In this document: piece after piece, positions 55,407 to 64,000 of the stretch | Layout of the letters: each line of letters begins with the position of its first letter | Position numbering within the stretch: position 1 is the stretch's first letter | Assembly: GCA_900230115.1 (NCBI GenBank) | Contig: LT907983.1 | Coordinates: forward strand, 5,006,774 to 5,070,773 | From: Spirosomataceae bacterium TFI 002 | GTDB taxonomy: Bacteria > Bacteroidota > Bacteroidia > Cytophagales > Spirosomataceae | Direction: 5' to 3' | DNA length: 64,000 bases | Made by a program: the position numbers and the translations under genes | Notes under the pieces: generated by a model | Seen by the model: the letters and a program-made list of their open reading frames with translations, nothing else | What the model was told of the DNA's origin: nothing | Database searches by the model: none

Positions 55407-56123
55407 ATGGACATCAAAGTATTTGACGACGCAGAGAGACTAGCAACAGCGGTTGCCGATCATATCATTAATTTGGTTAAAAGTAAGCCAACAGCAACCT
55501 TGGTGTTGACATCTGGCGATACGCCTAAACGAGCTTATCAAATAATAGCTCAAAAGGCTAAGGTGCTTGACTTTTCTCAATGCATGATCATTGGCCTTGA
55601 TGAATGGGTAGGCATAGGTCCCGAAAATGAGGGAAGTTGTAGTTATATAGTGATAGAAAATCTTCTGAAACCACTAGGGATTTCGGTCGAAAACTATACT
55701 TTCTTTGATGCTCTGGGATCTAACTTAGAGCAAGAATGTCTTCGCGTAGATAAGTTAATTTCGGATAGGGGAGGACTAGACTATATTCTTGTCGGACTTG
55801 GGCTAAATGGCCACATAGGTCTCAATGAGCCCGGTTATTCATTTGACCATTATTGCCATGTGTCAGATTTGGCTCAAATGACCATTGAGGTAGGGCAAAA
55901 GTATTTCAACTCAGCCACCACACTTTCAAAAGGTATCACAATTGGCTTGAAACATTTGCTGGAGGCACAAGAAGCGATGCTCATGGTAAGTGGTAGTAAA
56001 AAAGCCAGTATCGTAGCTGAAACCATCAATAAGACGCCATCGAGCGATGTACCTTCTACTGTGTTTCAATTACATAAAAACGCCTCTTTGTTTTTGGACA
56101 AAGAGGCGGCTTCTAATATTTAG
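55407..56123 (+). CDS. nagB: Glucosamine-6-phosphate deaminase/isomerase-type protein
   Basis: The 238-residue protein matches the NagB/6-phosphogluconolactonase family: LVLTSGDTPKRAY as the phosphate loop, IIGLDEWVGIG as the DEWVG catalytic segment, and LVGLGLNGHIGLNEPG with the NagB GxGxNGHIGxNEP motif. It should convert glucosamine-6-phosphate to fructose-6-phosphate and ammonia. Its stop overlaps the convergent parC stop by 4 nt. Confidence 0.85.
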   Translation: MDIKVFDDAERLATAVADHIINLVKSKPTATLVLTSGDTPKRAYQIIAQKAKVLDFSQCMIIGLDEWVGIGPENEGSCSYIVIENLLKPLGISVENYTFFDALGSNLEQECLRVDKLISDRGGLDYILVGLGLNGHIGLNEPGYSFDHYCHVSDLAQMTIEVGQKYFNSATTLSKGITIGLKHLLEAQEAMLMVSGSKKASIVAETINKTPSSDVPSTVFQLHKNASLFLDKEAASNI

Positions 56124-58990
56124 AACAATCCTAATTGAGTTTCGTCTTTCGGTTTTGGCTTTGCTGGTTTTGGTATTGCACCTGGTTCCGTTTTAGCTTC
56201 TTCCTTTTTTGATTCTACTACAGGAGGTTCAGTATCGTTCTTGGGGTCATCATCCCCGTCGTCGTCACTATCATCGTCGTCGTCGCTATCTTCGTCGTCA
56301 CTGTTGTCATCATCATCATCGCTGTCATCGTCATTGTCGTCGACGCTGTCATCATCTTCGTCGTCACTGTTGTCATCATCATCATCCGAGTCATCATCGT
56401 TATCGACAGTGTCATCATCCGACTCCTTAGCAGACTTTGGTTCCTTGTTGTCGTTATCAACTGTATCCTCCACATCCTCGTCTTCTTTCTCTTCCTCTTC
56501 GGGAATTTCAGGATCGAGCATTTTGACACTGCTGATTTTCATCATTGGTAATCTATTACCTTGGGCTTTCCAACCTCTAACGTCGACCATGTCCTCCATT
56601 TTGAATTCTTTGGCAACTACATTTGACTTTCTATCTTTCTTGTATTTGATTTCTACACGTGGTAGGTAATCGTAACTCAAGCCAAGCATCTCCGTTCTAT
56701 TATGTTCATTCAAGAATTGGAATCGCTTATCCATGGTTGAAGTTTCGATCAAAAATCTCTTAACAAGGTAAAGTCTTTGCTCGCCATCATAATAGATCGC
56801 AGAAATAGGCTTGTCCTCTTCAAACTTCGATAAAAGGGACACTTGCCTTGCGTCGTAGTGGTTGGTTAATTCAAAATTGGTGAGTTCGTATTCTCCATTT
56901 TTATAAATAACTATAATCTTATCATCCGCCTCGAAATTACCAACGTATTCACCGTGTTCGTCTCTATTGAGTCTTCCAATATTTGGTGTGTACCAAATAT
57001 CAACTCCACCTAGCGTAGACTTCCCTGCGGTTTTGAGAGTTACTTTCCTTACCGGATATTTCGTCAGTTTATTTCCTTGCGATGACCTTCCTTTGATGAG
57101 TAAGTCGGCAAAATTATATTCGAATTGCTTCTTTTTGGCAGTAGAACCAGCAGTTAGGTTTACGGTAACTATTTCAGCTTCACCATTCTCATTGTCGCTC
57201 CAGTACAATACTTTCGATTTTGGATTACCCTTGGTGACGGTGTATTCCTTATCCCTCGTTATAGAAGTGATATTAAATCTTTTTGCGTAAGATACCCCCG
57301 TTTTTCCATCAAGATAAATGAAGTTATAAATCCTTCTTTCATCGTTTTTACGGAAAACCGCACAATGGATTATACCCTTACCCAAGAAGTTCTTTTCTTG
57401 AATTTTTGAGATGCTATATGTTCCGTCGCTTCTAAAAGCGATGATATCATCAATATCGGAACAGTCGCTTATGAACTCATCTTTCTTTAGTCCATATCCT
57501 ACAAAACCACCTTCTCTGTCTACATATAGTTTTTGATTATTAGCAGCAACAATAGTTGCCTGTACTTCACCAAATTCTAAGATTTCAGTTCTACGAGGTC
57601 TGTCTTTTCCGTATTTGTCTATTAAGTTTTTGTAAAAATCAATGGCATATTGTACAAGGTTATCCAAATGATGATTTACTTCTGCCAAGTTGTCTTGCAA
57701 TCTTGTCATTAGTTCATCCGCCTTGTAGCCATCATACTTAGAGATTCTCTTGATCCTAATTTCTGTTAATCTCAAAATGTCTTCTCTTGTGATTTCACGA
57801 TAGAAGTCTTTTTTGAAAGGCTCCAATCCTAAGTCGATCACGTCAATTACTGCTTCAAAAGTTTCTGCTTCTTCAATATCTCGATATATTCTGTTTTCGA
57901 TAAATATTTTCTCCAATGAACTGTAAAGGATCTTCTCCATCAGTTCAAATTTCTTGATTTCAAGTTCTCTTTTAAGTAAGCGAACTGTTTGATCAGCAGA
58001 TTCTATGAGTATATCACTAACACCAACAAACCTTGGCTTGTCTTCTCTAATGACTACCGCATTGGGAGAAATACTAACCTCACAAGAAGTAAAAGCATAA
58101 AGAGCATCTATAGTGATATCGGGAGAAGTATTAGTACCAAGATGAATGATGATTTCAACATCTCTAGCAGTATTATCTTCTACTTTTTTAACTTTAATTT
58201 TACCTGAATCATTGGCCTTTAGAATGGAATCAATAAGCCCGCCAGTGGTCGTTCCATACGGAATTTCACTGATTTTCAGAGTTTTCTTATCTACTTCGGT
58301 GATTCTGGCCCTAACTTTGATTTTGCCCCCTCGCTTACCATCATTATAATTGCTCACATCAATCATTCCTCCAGTGAGGAAATCGGGATAAAGCTTAAAT
58401 TTGGTTCCGTTTAGGTACTTTATACTTGCATCACATATCTCATTGAAGTTGTGAGGCATGAGTTTGGTACTCAGTCCAACAGCGATTCCTTCCACTCCCA
58501 TTTCGAGTAGGAGTGGAAACTTTGCAGGTAATGTTACTGGTTCACGCTTTCTACCATCGTATGACATTTGCCATTCGGTAGTGTCTTCATTAAAGAGAAC
58601 TTCGTGGGCAAATTTTGAAAGACGAACCTCAATGTAACGTGGTGCTGCAGCTCTATCTCCAGTGCGAATATCCCCCCAGTTTCCTTGGATATCGAGCAGA
58701 AGTTCTTTTTGACCTATGCTTACCATAGCATCTCCTATGGACGCATCACCATGGGGGTGAAATTGCATGGTAGCACCTATAACGTTGGCTACTTTGTTAA
58801 ATCGCCCATCATCCATTTCTTTCAATGCATGCATAAGCCTTCTTTGTACGGGTTTTAAACCATCTTCACTAGCTGGTACTGCACGTTCAAGAATTACGTA
58901 GGAGGCGTATTCGAGGAAATAATCCTCAAACATATCATCAATTATTTCATTTTGTTGCGTTGGGTCGTAGGCTTTTTCCTTATCACTCAT
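56120..58990 (-). CDS. parC: DNA topoisomerase IV subunit A with acidic tail and C-terminal clamp-type motif
   Basis: The 956-residue enzyme carries the breakage-reunion domain with PVQRRLMHALKEM, the quinolone region HPHGDASIGDAMVSIGQ, and the catalytic Tyr at about residue 119 (AAAPRYIEVRLSK, where the usual Met is Pro). The GyrA-type C-terminal blades follow up to about residue 825, without an obvious GyrA box, which favours ParC. The last ~130 residues are a disordered tail: acidic, nearly all Asp/Ser from about 856 to 915, then Lys/Pro-rich, ending in DETQLGLF. QLGLF closely matches the bacterial sliding-clamp binding motif QL(S/D)LF. Paired parE is not in the window. Confidence 0.93.
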   Translation of the reverse strand: MSDKEKAYDPTQQNEIIDDMFEDYFLEYASYVILERAVPASEDGLKPVQRRLMHALKEMDDGRFNKVANVIGATMQFHPHGDASIGDAMVSIGQKELLLDIQGNWGDIRTGDRAAAPRYIEVRLSKFAHEVLFNEDTTEWQMSYDGRKREPVTLPAKFPLLLEMGVEGIAVGLSTKLMPHNFNEICDASIKYLNGTKFKLYPDFLTGGMIDVSNYNDGKRGGKIKVRARITEVDKKTLKISEIPYGTTTGGLIDSILKANDSGKIKVKKVEDNTARDVEIIIHLGTNTSPDITIDALYAFTSCEVSISPNAVVIREDKPRFVGVSDILIESADQTVRLLKRELEIKKFELMEKILYSSLEKIFIENRIYRDIEEAETFEAVIDVIDLGLEPFKKDFYREITREDILRLTEIRIKRISKYDGYKADELMTRLQDNLAEVNHHLDNLVQYAIDFYKNLIDKYGKDRPRRTEILEFGEVQATIVAANNQKLYVDREGGFVGYGLKKDEFISDCSDIDDIIAFRSDGTYSISKIQEKNFLGKGIIHCAVFRKNDERRIYNFIYLDGKTGVSYAKRFNITSITRDKEYTVTKGNPKSKVLYWSDNENGEAEIVTVNLTAGSTAKKKQFEYNFADLLIKGRSSQGNKLTKYPVRKVTLKTAGKSTLGGVDIWYTPNIGRLNRDEHGEYVGNFEADDKIIVIYKNGEYELTNFELTNHYDARQVSLLSKFEEDKPISAIYYDGEQRLYLVKRFLIETSTMDKRFQFLNEHNRTEMLGLSYDYLPRVEIKYKKDRKSNVVAKEFKMEDMVDVRGWKAQGNRLPMMKISSVKMLDPEIPEEEEKEDEDVEDTVDNDNKEPKSAKESDDDTVDNDDDSDDDDDNSDDEDDDSVDDNDDDSDDDDDNSDDEDSDDDDDSDDDGDDDPKNDTEPPVVESKKEEAKTEPGAIPKPAKPKPKDETQLGLF
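56290..56386. repeat. In-frame 31-bp repeat in the parC acidic tail
   Basis: The same 31-bp sequence occurs at 56290-56320 and 56356-56386, 66 bp (22 codons) apart, inside a long Asp/Ser codon tract. The period is a multiple of three, so slippage or recombination would change tail length without breaking the frame. Confidence 0.85.
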
Positions 58991-59023
58991 TTGATTGATG
59001 AACTATTCTATTTTGGGGTTTTA

Positions 59024-59056
59024 CAAATCTACTGATTTCGCCGTATTGAACGCAAA
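59024..59056 (-). promoter_or_regulatory. Promoter of parC
   Basis: On the minus strand TTTG (59056-59053) and TAGATTTG (59031-59024) are separated by 21 bp, fitting the Bacteroidota -33/-7 consensus. The -7 box is 33 bp before the ATG at 58990. Confidence 0.65.
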
Positions 59057-59085
59057 TTTTTATGAAATTCAAATCTTTTTCAACA

Positions 59086-59118
59086 AGTTTTTATTTCTTG
59101 TTGCCGTGATTATCTTTG
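59086..59118 (+). promoter_or_regulatory. Probable promoter of the histidine kinase gene
   Basis: TATCTTTG at 59111-59118 is a perfect TAnnTTTG box, 19 bp before the TTG start. A T-rich stretch near 59088-59093 could serve as a weak -33 region. It diverges from the parC promoter. Confidence 0.45.
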
Positions 59119-59137
59119 ATTCTAAACCCAAGGCTAA

Positions 59138-61114
59138 TTGGTAAACCATTCTGTCCGAATTATAATCATTGTTTTATTCTCTTTTCTAGACACGCTAGGA
59201 TTGGATAGTTTGGCTATTGAATACACTGATCCACAGGTTATTGAGATAGGGGAACATGAAATAGTTGTTCCATTTGACCATATCAGTTCTCCTGATTTAG
59301 CTTATAAACTGAGTTTTAGTCTTTCAAATTCTGATTCACTTGCCCAAAAACGCTATCTCTTTACTGGGAAAAACCAAGAAGTAATTCTTAGCTATGAGGG
59401 TACTGTTAAAAAAGGAGGAAAATATATCGCCAATAAAGACTTAGCCATACAGGACGTCTTTTACTTTATTCCGTTCACGATTCCTGCTCAATCAACGATC
59501 ATTTTTAATGTAGAAATCAAGAATTCCACAGGATTTCTGAATGATCGATCTTTATTGAAAAAGTCTTCTCAGAAGCCAGAATGGAAGGAATTAGTAATTT
59601 TTAATGAAACGGATTACCTGAGAAAAGTGGGAGAAATCAACTCGAAAGATTGGCCCTACATGAATCTGCTCAATGTCTTTATTGGAGCTTTGGGTTTTAC
59701 GTCCATTTTCGTTTTTCTGCTATTTCTGTTAAATAAGCAAAAGGCTTTCCTTTACTATGGATGTTATCTTTTCTCGTACTTTCTATTTGGAATTTTTCAT
59801 ACCAGAGCCTACACTATTATTGGTCAAAAAATAGGCGATTATCCTGTGTTTCAGCAAATGCTTCCCGAATCATTCATTTGGTTGGGAATGTTCTTTTATG
59901 GTTACTTTTCCATTCATTTATTACAAATAAAGAAGCACAACTATCCTAAAATCAGGAACTATATCATATTTATTTCCTGGTTCAGTCTTTTGGCTGGGAT
60001 GCTTATTGGTATCATCAACCTTGCTGCAAATAACCTGTATTGGAATAAAGAAATGGTGGAGTGGATAAGGCTCATCTATTCGCCACTTGGATTCATAGGG
60101 ATAGTCTTATTCATATGGAAAGTTCGTTCGCCTTTAACGGTATTTTTGGCTGTTGGTGTAAGTATATGGGCAATTTTAGGTAATTATTCATCGGCTTTTG
60201 CTCTTGGCTTAGGTTACGAACTCACGGCAGTGGGCTTGGGAAATAACAAAGCATTACTGTGGTTATGTATAGGTTTACTTCTTGAATCTATCATGTTTGC
60301 CTTTGCTTTGGGTAAAAAAATCAAGATCACCGAAGATGAGCGTTTAGTTAATCAAGAGGCCCTCATTAAATACAAAGAAGAAGAAAATGTAAGATTGGAA
60401 CAGCTGGTAAATGAAAAAACAAATGAATTACTTGCTGTAAATAATTTGGTAGAGGAACAGAAAAAACTAGAGGTAAAACAGGCCTACGAAAAACGAATAG
60501 CATTAAGTGAAATGAGTGCATTAAGAAGTCAAATGAATCCGCATTTTATCTTCAATAGCTTAAATTCTATTAGACATTTGGTACTTACGGATCAAAAGAA
60601 AAAGTCTGCAACTTATCTCAGTAAATTTGCTAAGCTACTAAGGCAAATTTTAGAGTTTTCGAGAGAAAATAAAGTAACTATAAATGGCGAAATTGAAAAC
60701 ATTAGAATCTACTTAGAGCTTGAAAGTGAGCGATTTGACGATAGCTTTAGGTTCGAAATAAACACGAGCGATTTTGAAACCTACGAGCTAGAAGAATTGG
60801 AAGTGCCACCATTACTTTTGCAGCCTTTTGTAGAAAATGCCATTATCCATGGATTGAGAAATAGTCCAAATCCTGTGAAAGAATTGAAGCTTTCATTAAG
60901 TAGAACAGATCGTGGAATTTGTATCGAAATAGCTGATAATGGCATAGGTAGGGTAGCAGCTGGAAAACTAAGAAAACACCAACAACAGTCGCTAGGAACT
61001 CAAATAACCCAAGAAAGAATCCAGATTTTCAATGAAACGTATGACACGAATATTGAAGTCATATACGTGGATTCTGCCGAGGGAACTACTGTGAGGCTGT
61101 TTGTACTAAACTAG
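59138..61114 (+). CDS. LytS-type sensor histidine kinase with 7TM-DISM region
   Basis: The 658-residue protein has a signal-peptide-like N-terminus, a ~150-residue extracytoplasmic domain similar to 7TMR-DISM extracellular domain 2, seven membrane helices (about 180-400), a coiled coil (KEEENVRLEQLVNEKTNELL onward), and a LytS-family kinase: the phospho-acceptor His in SQMNPHFIFNSLNS (about H469), the N box FVENAIIHGL and G box ADNGIG. It should signal to a LytTR-type response regulator, but none is in the window downstream. The only start in range is TTG 59138, just after an in-frame stop; an AAGG is 5 nt upstream. Confidence 0.88.
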   Translation: MVNHSVRIIIIVLFSFLDTLGLDSLAIEYTDPQVIEIGEHEIVVPFDHISSPDLAYKLSFSLSNSDSLAQKRYLFTGKNQEVILSYEGTVKKGGKYIANKDLAIQDVFYFIPFTIPAQSTIIFNVEIKNSTGFLNDRSLLKKSSQKPEWKELVIFNETDYLRKVGEINSKDWPYMNLLNVFIGALGFTSIFVFLLFLLNKQKAFLYYGCYLFSYFLFGIFHTRAYTIIGQKIGDYPVFQQMLPESFIWLGMFFYGYFSIHLLQIKKHNYPKIRNYIIFISWFSLLAGMLIGIINLAANNLYWNKEMVEWIRLIYSPLGFIGIVLFIWKVRSPLTVFLAVGVSIWAILGNYSSAFALGLGYELTAVGLGNNKALLWLCIGLLLESIMFAFALGKKIKITEDERLVNQEALIKYKEEENVRLEQLVNEKTNELLAVNNLVEEQKKLEVKQAYEKRIALSEMSALRSQMNPHFIFNSLNSIRHLVLTDQKKKSATYLSKFAKLLRQILEFSRENKVTINGEIENIRIYLELESERFDDSFRFEINTSDFETYELEELEVPPLLLQPFVENAIIHGLRNSPNPVKELKLSLSRTDRGICIEIADNGIGRVAAGKLRKHQQQSLGTQITQERIQIFNETYDTNIEVIYVDSAEGTTVRLFVLN

Positions 61115-61164
61115 AATGAAAAAGTAGATAGAAATTGAACAGTATTTGTTAAAAAATGTGATAT

Positions 61165-61965
61165 TTAATTTTTAAAATACTCAATTTCAAATCCTGCAAA
61201 ATCACTGTTGTCGATATCCTTAATTAAAAATTTAAGAGGTAATCCATCGCTATTATACCAAAATTGTCTAGTTTCCAAATCGTCGTCCTTATAAATGTTC
61301 GTATAAGTGGTTTTAGATTCAATGAGGTTATTCATTGAAAGGTTAAATGCAACCGAATTTATGCCATATTGATAATACTGCTCAGAAATAAGTTTAAGGA
61401 AATTGAAAGAATTGTCATATTTATAAGTGGTGACAGAGTAAACTTCATTTTTGTCATAAGTAGTCAATTCGATTAGATTGTTATTCTCCCATTTTAGTTC
61501 AGAGTTAGATATATAGGTAGAATATTTAGATGTGATGTTGTATGAATATTTGAACGGCTTTTCATCTTTTCCTGTGTATTCAAATGTTTCAACAACCCTT
61601 CCATCATAAGAACTATTCTTAATCATTCTATTTTTTGAGTCGTAGGTAATTTCCGATAAGATTTTGTACGGCTCTTCACCCCAATAGTAGACGTTAGGAT
61701 TTCCTTCCAGAAAGAGTTTTGTCAATTGGCCATTTATGTAAAGTGGAGTAATCTTGACATCCGGATTACCAATATAGAAAGGAAAAGAAATTGTTTGCTT
61801 TTTTAATAAGCCAGAATTATCGTATTCATAAGTTGAGGTGGAAATGTCATTTTCAAACCTTTGATCTTTTTCAATGATGGTAGAAATTTTAAAATTGGGT
61901 TTGATATCTGATTCTTTACAAGAAATAAATACCAAGAAATAAAGGATGAAGCTTAAATTTCTCAT
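61165..61965 (-). CDS. Lipoprotein of unknown function
   Basis: A 266-residue protein with lipoprotein signal peptide (lipobox VFISC). The mature part is rich in Tyr, Asn and Asp with phrases like EYDNSGLLKKQTI, ITYDSKNRMIKNSSYDG and YNSDGLPLKFLI that recall YD/RHS-type repeats of Bacteroidota lipoproteins. Function unknown; convergent with the histidine kinase gene. Confidence 0.78.
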   Translation of the reverse strand: MRNLSFILYFLVFISCKESDIKPNFKISTIIEKDQRFENDISTSTYEYDNSGLLKKQTISFPFYIGNPDVKITPLYINGQLTKLFLEGNPNVYYWGEEPYKILSEITYDSKNRMIKNSSYDGRVVETFEYTGKDEKPFKYSYNITSKYSTYISNSELKWENNNLIELTTYDKNEVYSVTTYKYDNSFNFLKLISEQYYQYGINSVAFNLSMNNLIESKTTYTNIYKDDDLETRQFWYNSDGLPLKFLIKDIDNSDFAGFEIEYFKN

Positions 61966-62227
61966 GGAATTGATTTAAAATTAATTTCGTATTTCAAATC
62001 AAAAAGTGATGTAGGAAGTATCTAAGTATCTTTTTGTTTAAAAACCAATAAAATTAAAGCAAATTTTGAATTTAAAATCAATAAGTTTTTTATTTTTTTT
62101 AGTTGTAATTTGACTTAAATATTTTGTAAAAAATAAAAGTTTTATTCCTAAATTGAATGCAGTGATTTTTGAATTAGAAAAGATAAGGTTTTCAAAAAAA
62201 GACATTTAGCATTTACCGCAATTTTAC

Positions 62228-64000
62228 TCACGGACAGCCTCCAATCTGGGCTCTAAACACAACATTTCCACCTCCGGCGAGGAAGCCAGGCTGTAACACA
62301 ACTGCTTTTTTTGCGTCCATTATATAGTTGGCAGTGCTGGTGATTTTATTGCTTGCGGTTATTGTTTGGCTTGATACTTTTACACCGTTTCCTGTACTCT
62401 TATCATCTGTAGGACTTACAAGTGTAATTGCACCTAAACAATTGCCAATTACACTTACCGCTTTGATATCAATACAGCCACTAGGACTTGTTGCTTTTAT
62501 ATAATAAATCCCTTCCACAGTCACCATCGTAGGATTTGTCAAAGTTGTAGTTGCTGCCGAGTTGGTGAAGTAACTTAATGTAGTTCCTCCTGGCAAACTG
62601 CTCCTAGCAATTACTGCAGGTAAAGTAAGGTTAACAGGACTGGACGTTGCTAAATTTTGGGTGTGCGTTATTAAGTTTGGCTTTACATTAATAGTAACAG
62701 TAACAGTACTTATTGCACTACATCCTAGATTGGAAGTAACTGTTACTGTATAGGTTCCATTTGCGGCCGTGCTTGTATTAACAATGCTAGCCGAAGTAGT
62801 GTTTGAAGTAAAGCCATTTGGACCAATCCAAGAATAAGTGGCACCACCACTTGCAGTTAAGCTAAGAGTTTGACCAGAACAGATTGGAGAATTGCTACTT
62901 GCAGTAGGATTTGGGAGTGGATTAACTGTGACCAGTGTAGTTGCAGTTTTAACACAACTCGCTGCTGAAGTTACCGTAACCGTATATGTTCCACTTGCGG
63001 TAGTAGTTGCATTGGAAATAGTTGGCGTTGCTGTGCTTGCAGTGAAACTATTTGGTCCTGTCCAAGTATAAGTGGCACCTCCATTTGCGGTTAAGCTAAG
63101 GGTTTGACCATCACAGATAGGGGCATTGCTACTTGTTGAAGCACTGGGAAGTGAATTCACTGTCACTAGTGTAGTGGCAGCTTTGACGCAACCTGCTGCC
63201 GAAGTTACTATAACAGAGTAAGTACCACTTGCAACAGTAGTTACATTCGAAATATTTGGGTTTGCAGTGCTTGCCGTAAAACTATTTGGTCCACTCCAAG
63301 CATAGTTTGCTCCTCCATTGGCCGTTAGGTTAAGTGTTTGTCCAAAACATACTGGTGAATTGCTATTTGCAGTGGCAATGGGTAAAGGGTTAACTGTAAC
63401 AAGCGTTGTTGTAGTTTTAACGCATCCCAAGGCCGAAGTTACTGTTACTGTATATGTTCCACTTGTAGCAGTAGTTGCATTGGAAAGGATAGGATTTGCT
63501 GTGCTTGCGGTGAAGCTATTTGGTCCAGCCCAAGCATAATTTGCACCGCCACTTGCGTTCAAGTTAAGAGTTTGACCTGCACATATTGGAGCATTACTAC
63601 TTGCTGTGGAATTGGGAAGCGGGTTAACAAGTACAACTGTTGTCGCTGTCGCACTACATCCTCCTGTATTGGTCGCTGTAAGCGTGTATGTTCCAGAATT
63701 TGCTGTTACAGGAGAAGAAATAGTAGGATTTTGCACTGTAGAACTATATCCTGAGCTCCCTGACCAACTATATGTTGCAGGAGTGCTGCTGGTACTAGTT
63801 AAATTCAATGGAGTGCCAGCACAAACAGGCGTATTGGAGCTTGCCGTTGCCGTAATACCGATCGTAAAGGTTGTAGTCGAAGTCTTTCTAATATACGGAA
63901 GCGTAGTAACAGCTCTTATTTTATACCCTCCGCTTATTGCTAAATTGCTAGGAATGGTACCTATCAATTTATCACCGGAACCACCAAAACTCGTGGAAGT
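62228..64000 (-). CDS. Large secreted protein with tandem Ig-like repeats and 3-coathanger-type C-terminus (5' part missing)
   Basis: The frame is open from the right edge, so only about the last 590 residues are present. Five tandem units of about 78 residues each follow one another, with the pattern S(N/S)(A/S)P(I/V)C-GQTL-L-A-GG-YxWxGPNSF-xSTA-P-IxN-x-SGTYTV-VTS---C, like PKD/Ig-like domains in surface adhesins. After them come ~75 residues and a C-terminal 3-coathanger stack-like region (QTITASNKITSTANYIMDAK, then VVLQPGFLAGGGNVVFRA) ending in QIGGCP. It is probably exported, and likely an adhesin or a gliding-type surface protein; export route is unclear because no T9SS CTD is recognised. 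Confidence 0.85.
   Translation of the reverse strand, partial: TSTSFGGSGDKLIGTIPSNLAISGGYKIRAVTTLPYIRKTSTTTFTIGITATASSNTPVCAGTPLNLTSTSSTPATYSWSGSSGYSSTVQNPTISSPVTANSGTYTLTATNTGGCSATATTVVLVNPLPNSTASSNAPICAGQTLNLNASGGANYAWAGPNSFTASTANPILSNATTATSGTYTVTVTSALGCVKTTTTLVTVNPLPIATANSNSPVCFGQTLNLTANGGANYAWSGPNSFTASTANPNISNVTTVASGTYSVIVTSAAGCVKAATTLVTVNSLPSASTSSNAPICDGQTLSLTANGGATYTWTGPNSFTASTATPTISNATTTASGTYTVTVTSAASCVKTATTLVTVNPLPNPTASSNSPICSGQTLSLTASGGATYSWIGPNGFTSNTTSASIVNTSTAANGTYTVTVTSNLGCSAISTVTVTINVKPNLITHTQNLATSSPVNLTLPAVIARSSLPGGTTLSYFTNSAATTTLTNPTMVTVEGIYYIKATSPSGCIDIKAVSVIGNCLGAITLVSPTDDKSTGNGVKVSSQTITASNKITSTANYIMDAKKAVVLQPGFLAGGGNVVFRAQIGGCP
62678..63847 (-). repeat. Tandem array of five ~234-bp repeats
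   Basis: Units start at about 63847, 63607, 63373, 63139 and 62905 (minus strand), with a period of 234-240 bp. The middle three are the most alike at the DNA level, including runs repeated almost exactly, so the number of units may vary between strains through recombination. Confidence 0.85.

Noticed and set aside
56209..56669. Ser- or His/Arg-rich open frames on the plus strand and a Met/Thr-rich frame on the minus strand
   Set aside because: They are other-frame readings of the Asp/Ser codon repeats in parC.
62678..63847. CRISPR array
   Set aside because: Regular spacing comes from tandem protein repeats of about 234 bp within an open frame, not short repeats with unique spacers.

Overview
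The window reads as chromosomal DNA of a Bacteroidota bacterium, most likely a Cytophagales member (Spirosomataceae/Cytophagaceae-like; the genus is an inference). Signs of this are low GC, almost no Shine-Dalgarno sequences, TAnnTTTG-type -7 promoter boxes, many secreted proteins and lipoproteins, small 191-residue Crp-like regulators, DUF4386 and DUF1835 proteins, two-component-propeller and 3-coathanger-type secreted proteins, and a ParC with a Bacteroidota-style sequence. No rRNA, tRNA or CRISPR array was seen.

Layout. 1-1.6 kb: a partial secreted Gfo/Idh/MocA oxidoreductase and a secreted DinB-like protein. 1.8-9.3 kb: an accessory island. It holds a higBA toxin-antitoxin pair between two ~92% identical 192-bp repeats, a Crp regulator with an MBL-fold hydrolase, an IS91-type element carrying a tyrosine recombinase plus a Y2 HUH transposase, and a TIR-domain gene followed by a DUF4062 gene (both defence-type). 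Palindromic sequences resembling integron attC sites lie at both edges of the IS. 9.3-15.5 kb: a beta-helix/PDZ lipoprotein and, divergently, three consecutive exported phosphoesterases (purple-acid-phosphatase-like, GDPD, calcineurin-like) ended by a strong bidirectional terminator.

15.5-38.7 kb is a core/accessory mixture: OhrR-like regulator with nitroreductase, divergent HxlR/VOC pair, leuA, RidA with a DJ-1 protein, Crp with a 7-TM protein, a Trm11-like methyltransferase, a sialidase-like protein, Nudix, ACR3 arsenite exporter, a secreted gluzincin, a penicillin-binding-like serine hydrolase, AraC/SDR, an unrecognised 232-aa protein, a phosphoribosyltransferase, an AtoE-type transporter, and an acyltransferase with an alpha/beta hydrolase. 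38.7-43.9 kb shows decay: a DJ-1/PfpI C-terminal remnant abuts an ACT-domain gene, followed by two secreted propeller proteins.

43.9-46.4 kb is a second accessory patch: a clear attC-like palindrome (132 bp) sits 9 bp from the stop of a HEPN (AbiU2-like) gene that is coupled to a membrane/coiled-coil gene. This is the best candidate here for an undescribed defence-like module. 46.6-53.1 kb holds a Tat-exported MBL protein, SDR, DUF4386 with a Crp regulator, a lipoprotein VOC, AraC and DUF1835 genes. 53.1-64 kb has a second secreted beta-helix protein, a NagB-like isomerase, parC (Asp-rich tail ending in a sliding-clamp-type QLGLF motif), a LytS-type 7TM histidine kinase, a lipoprotein, and the 3' end of a large secreted protein with tandem ~78-residue repeats.
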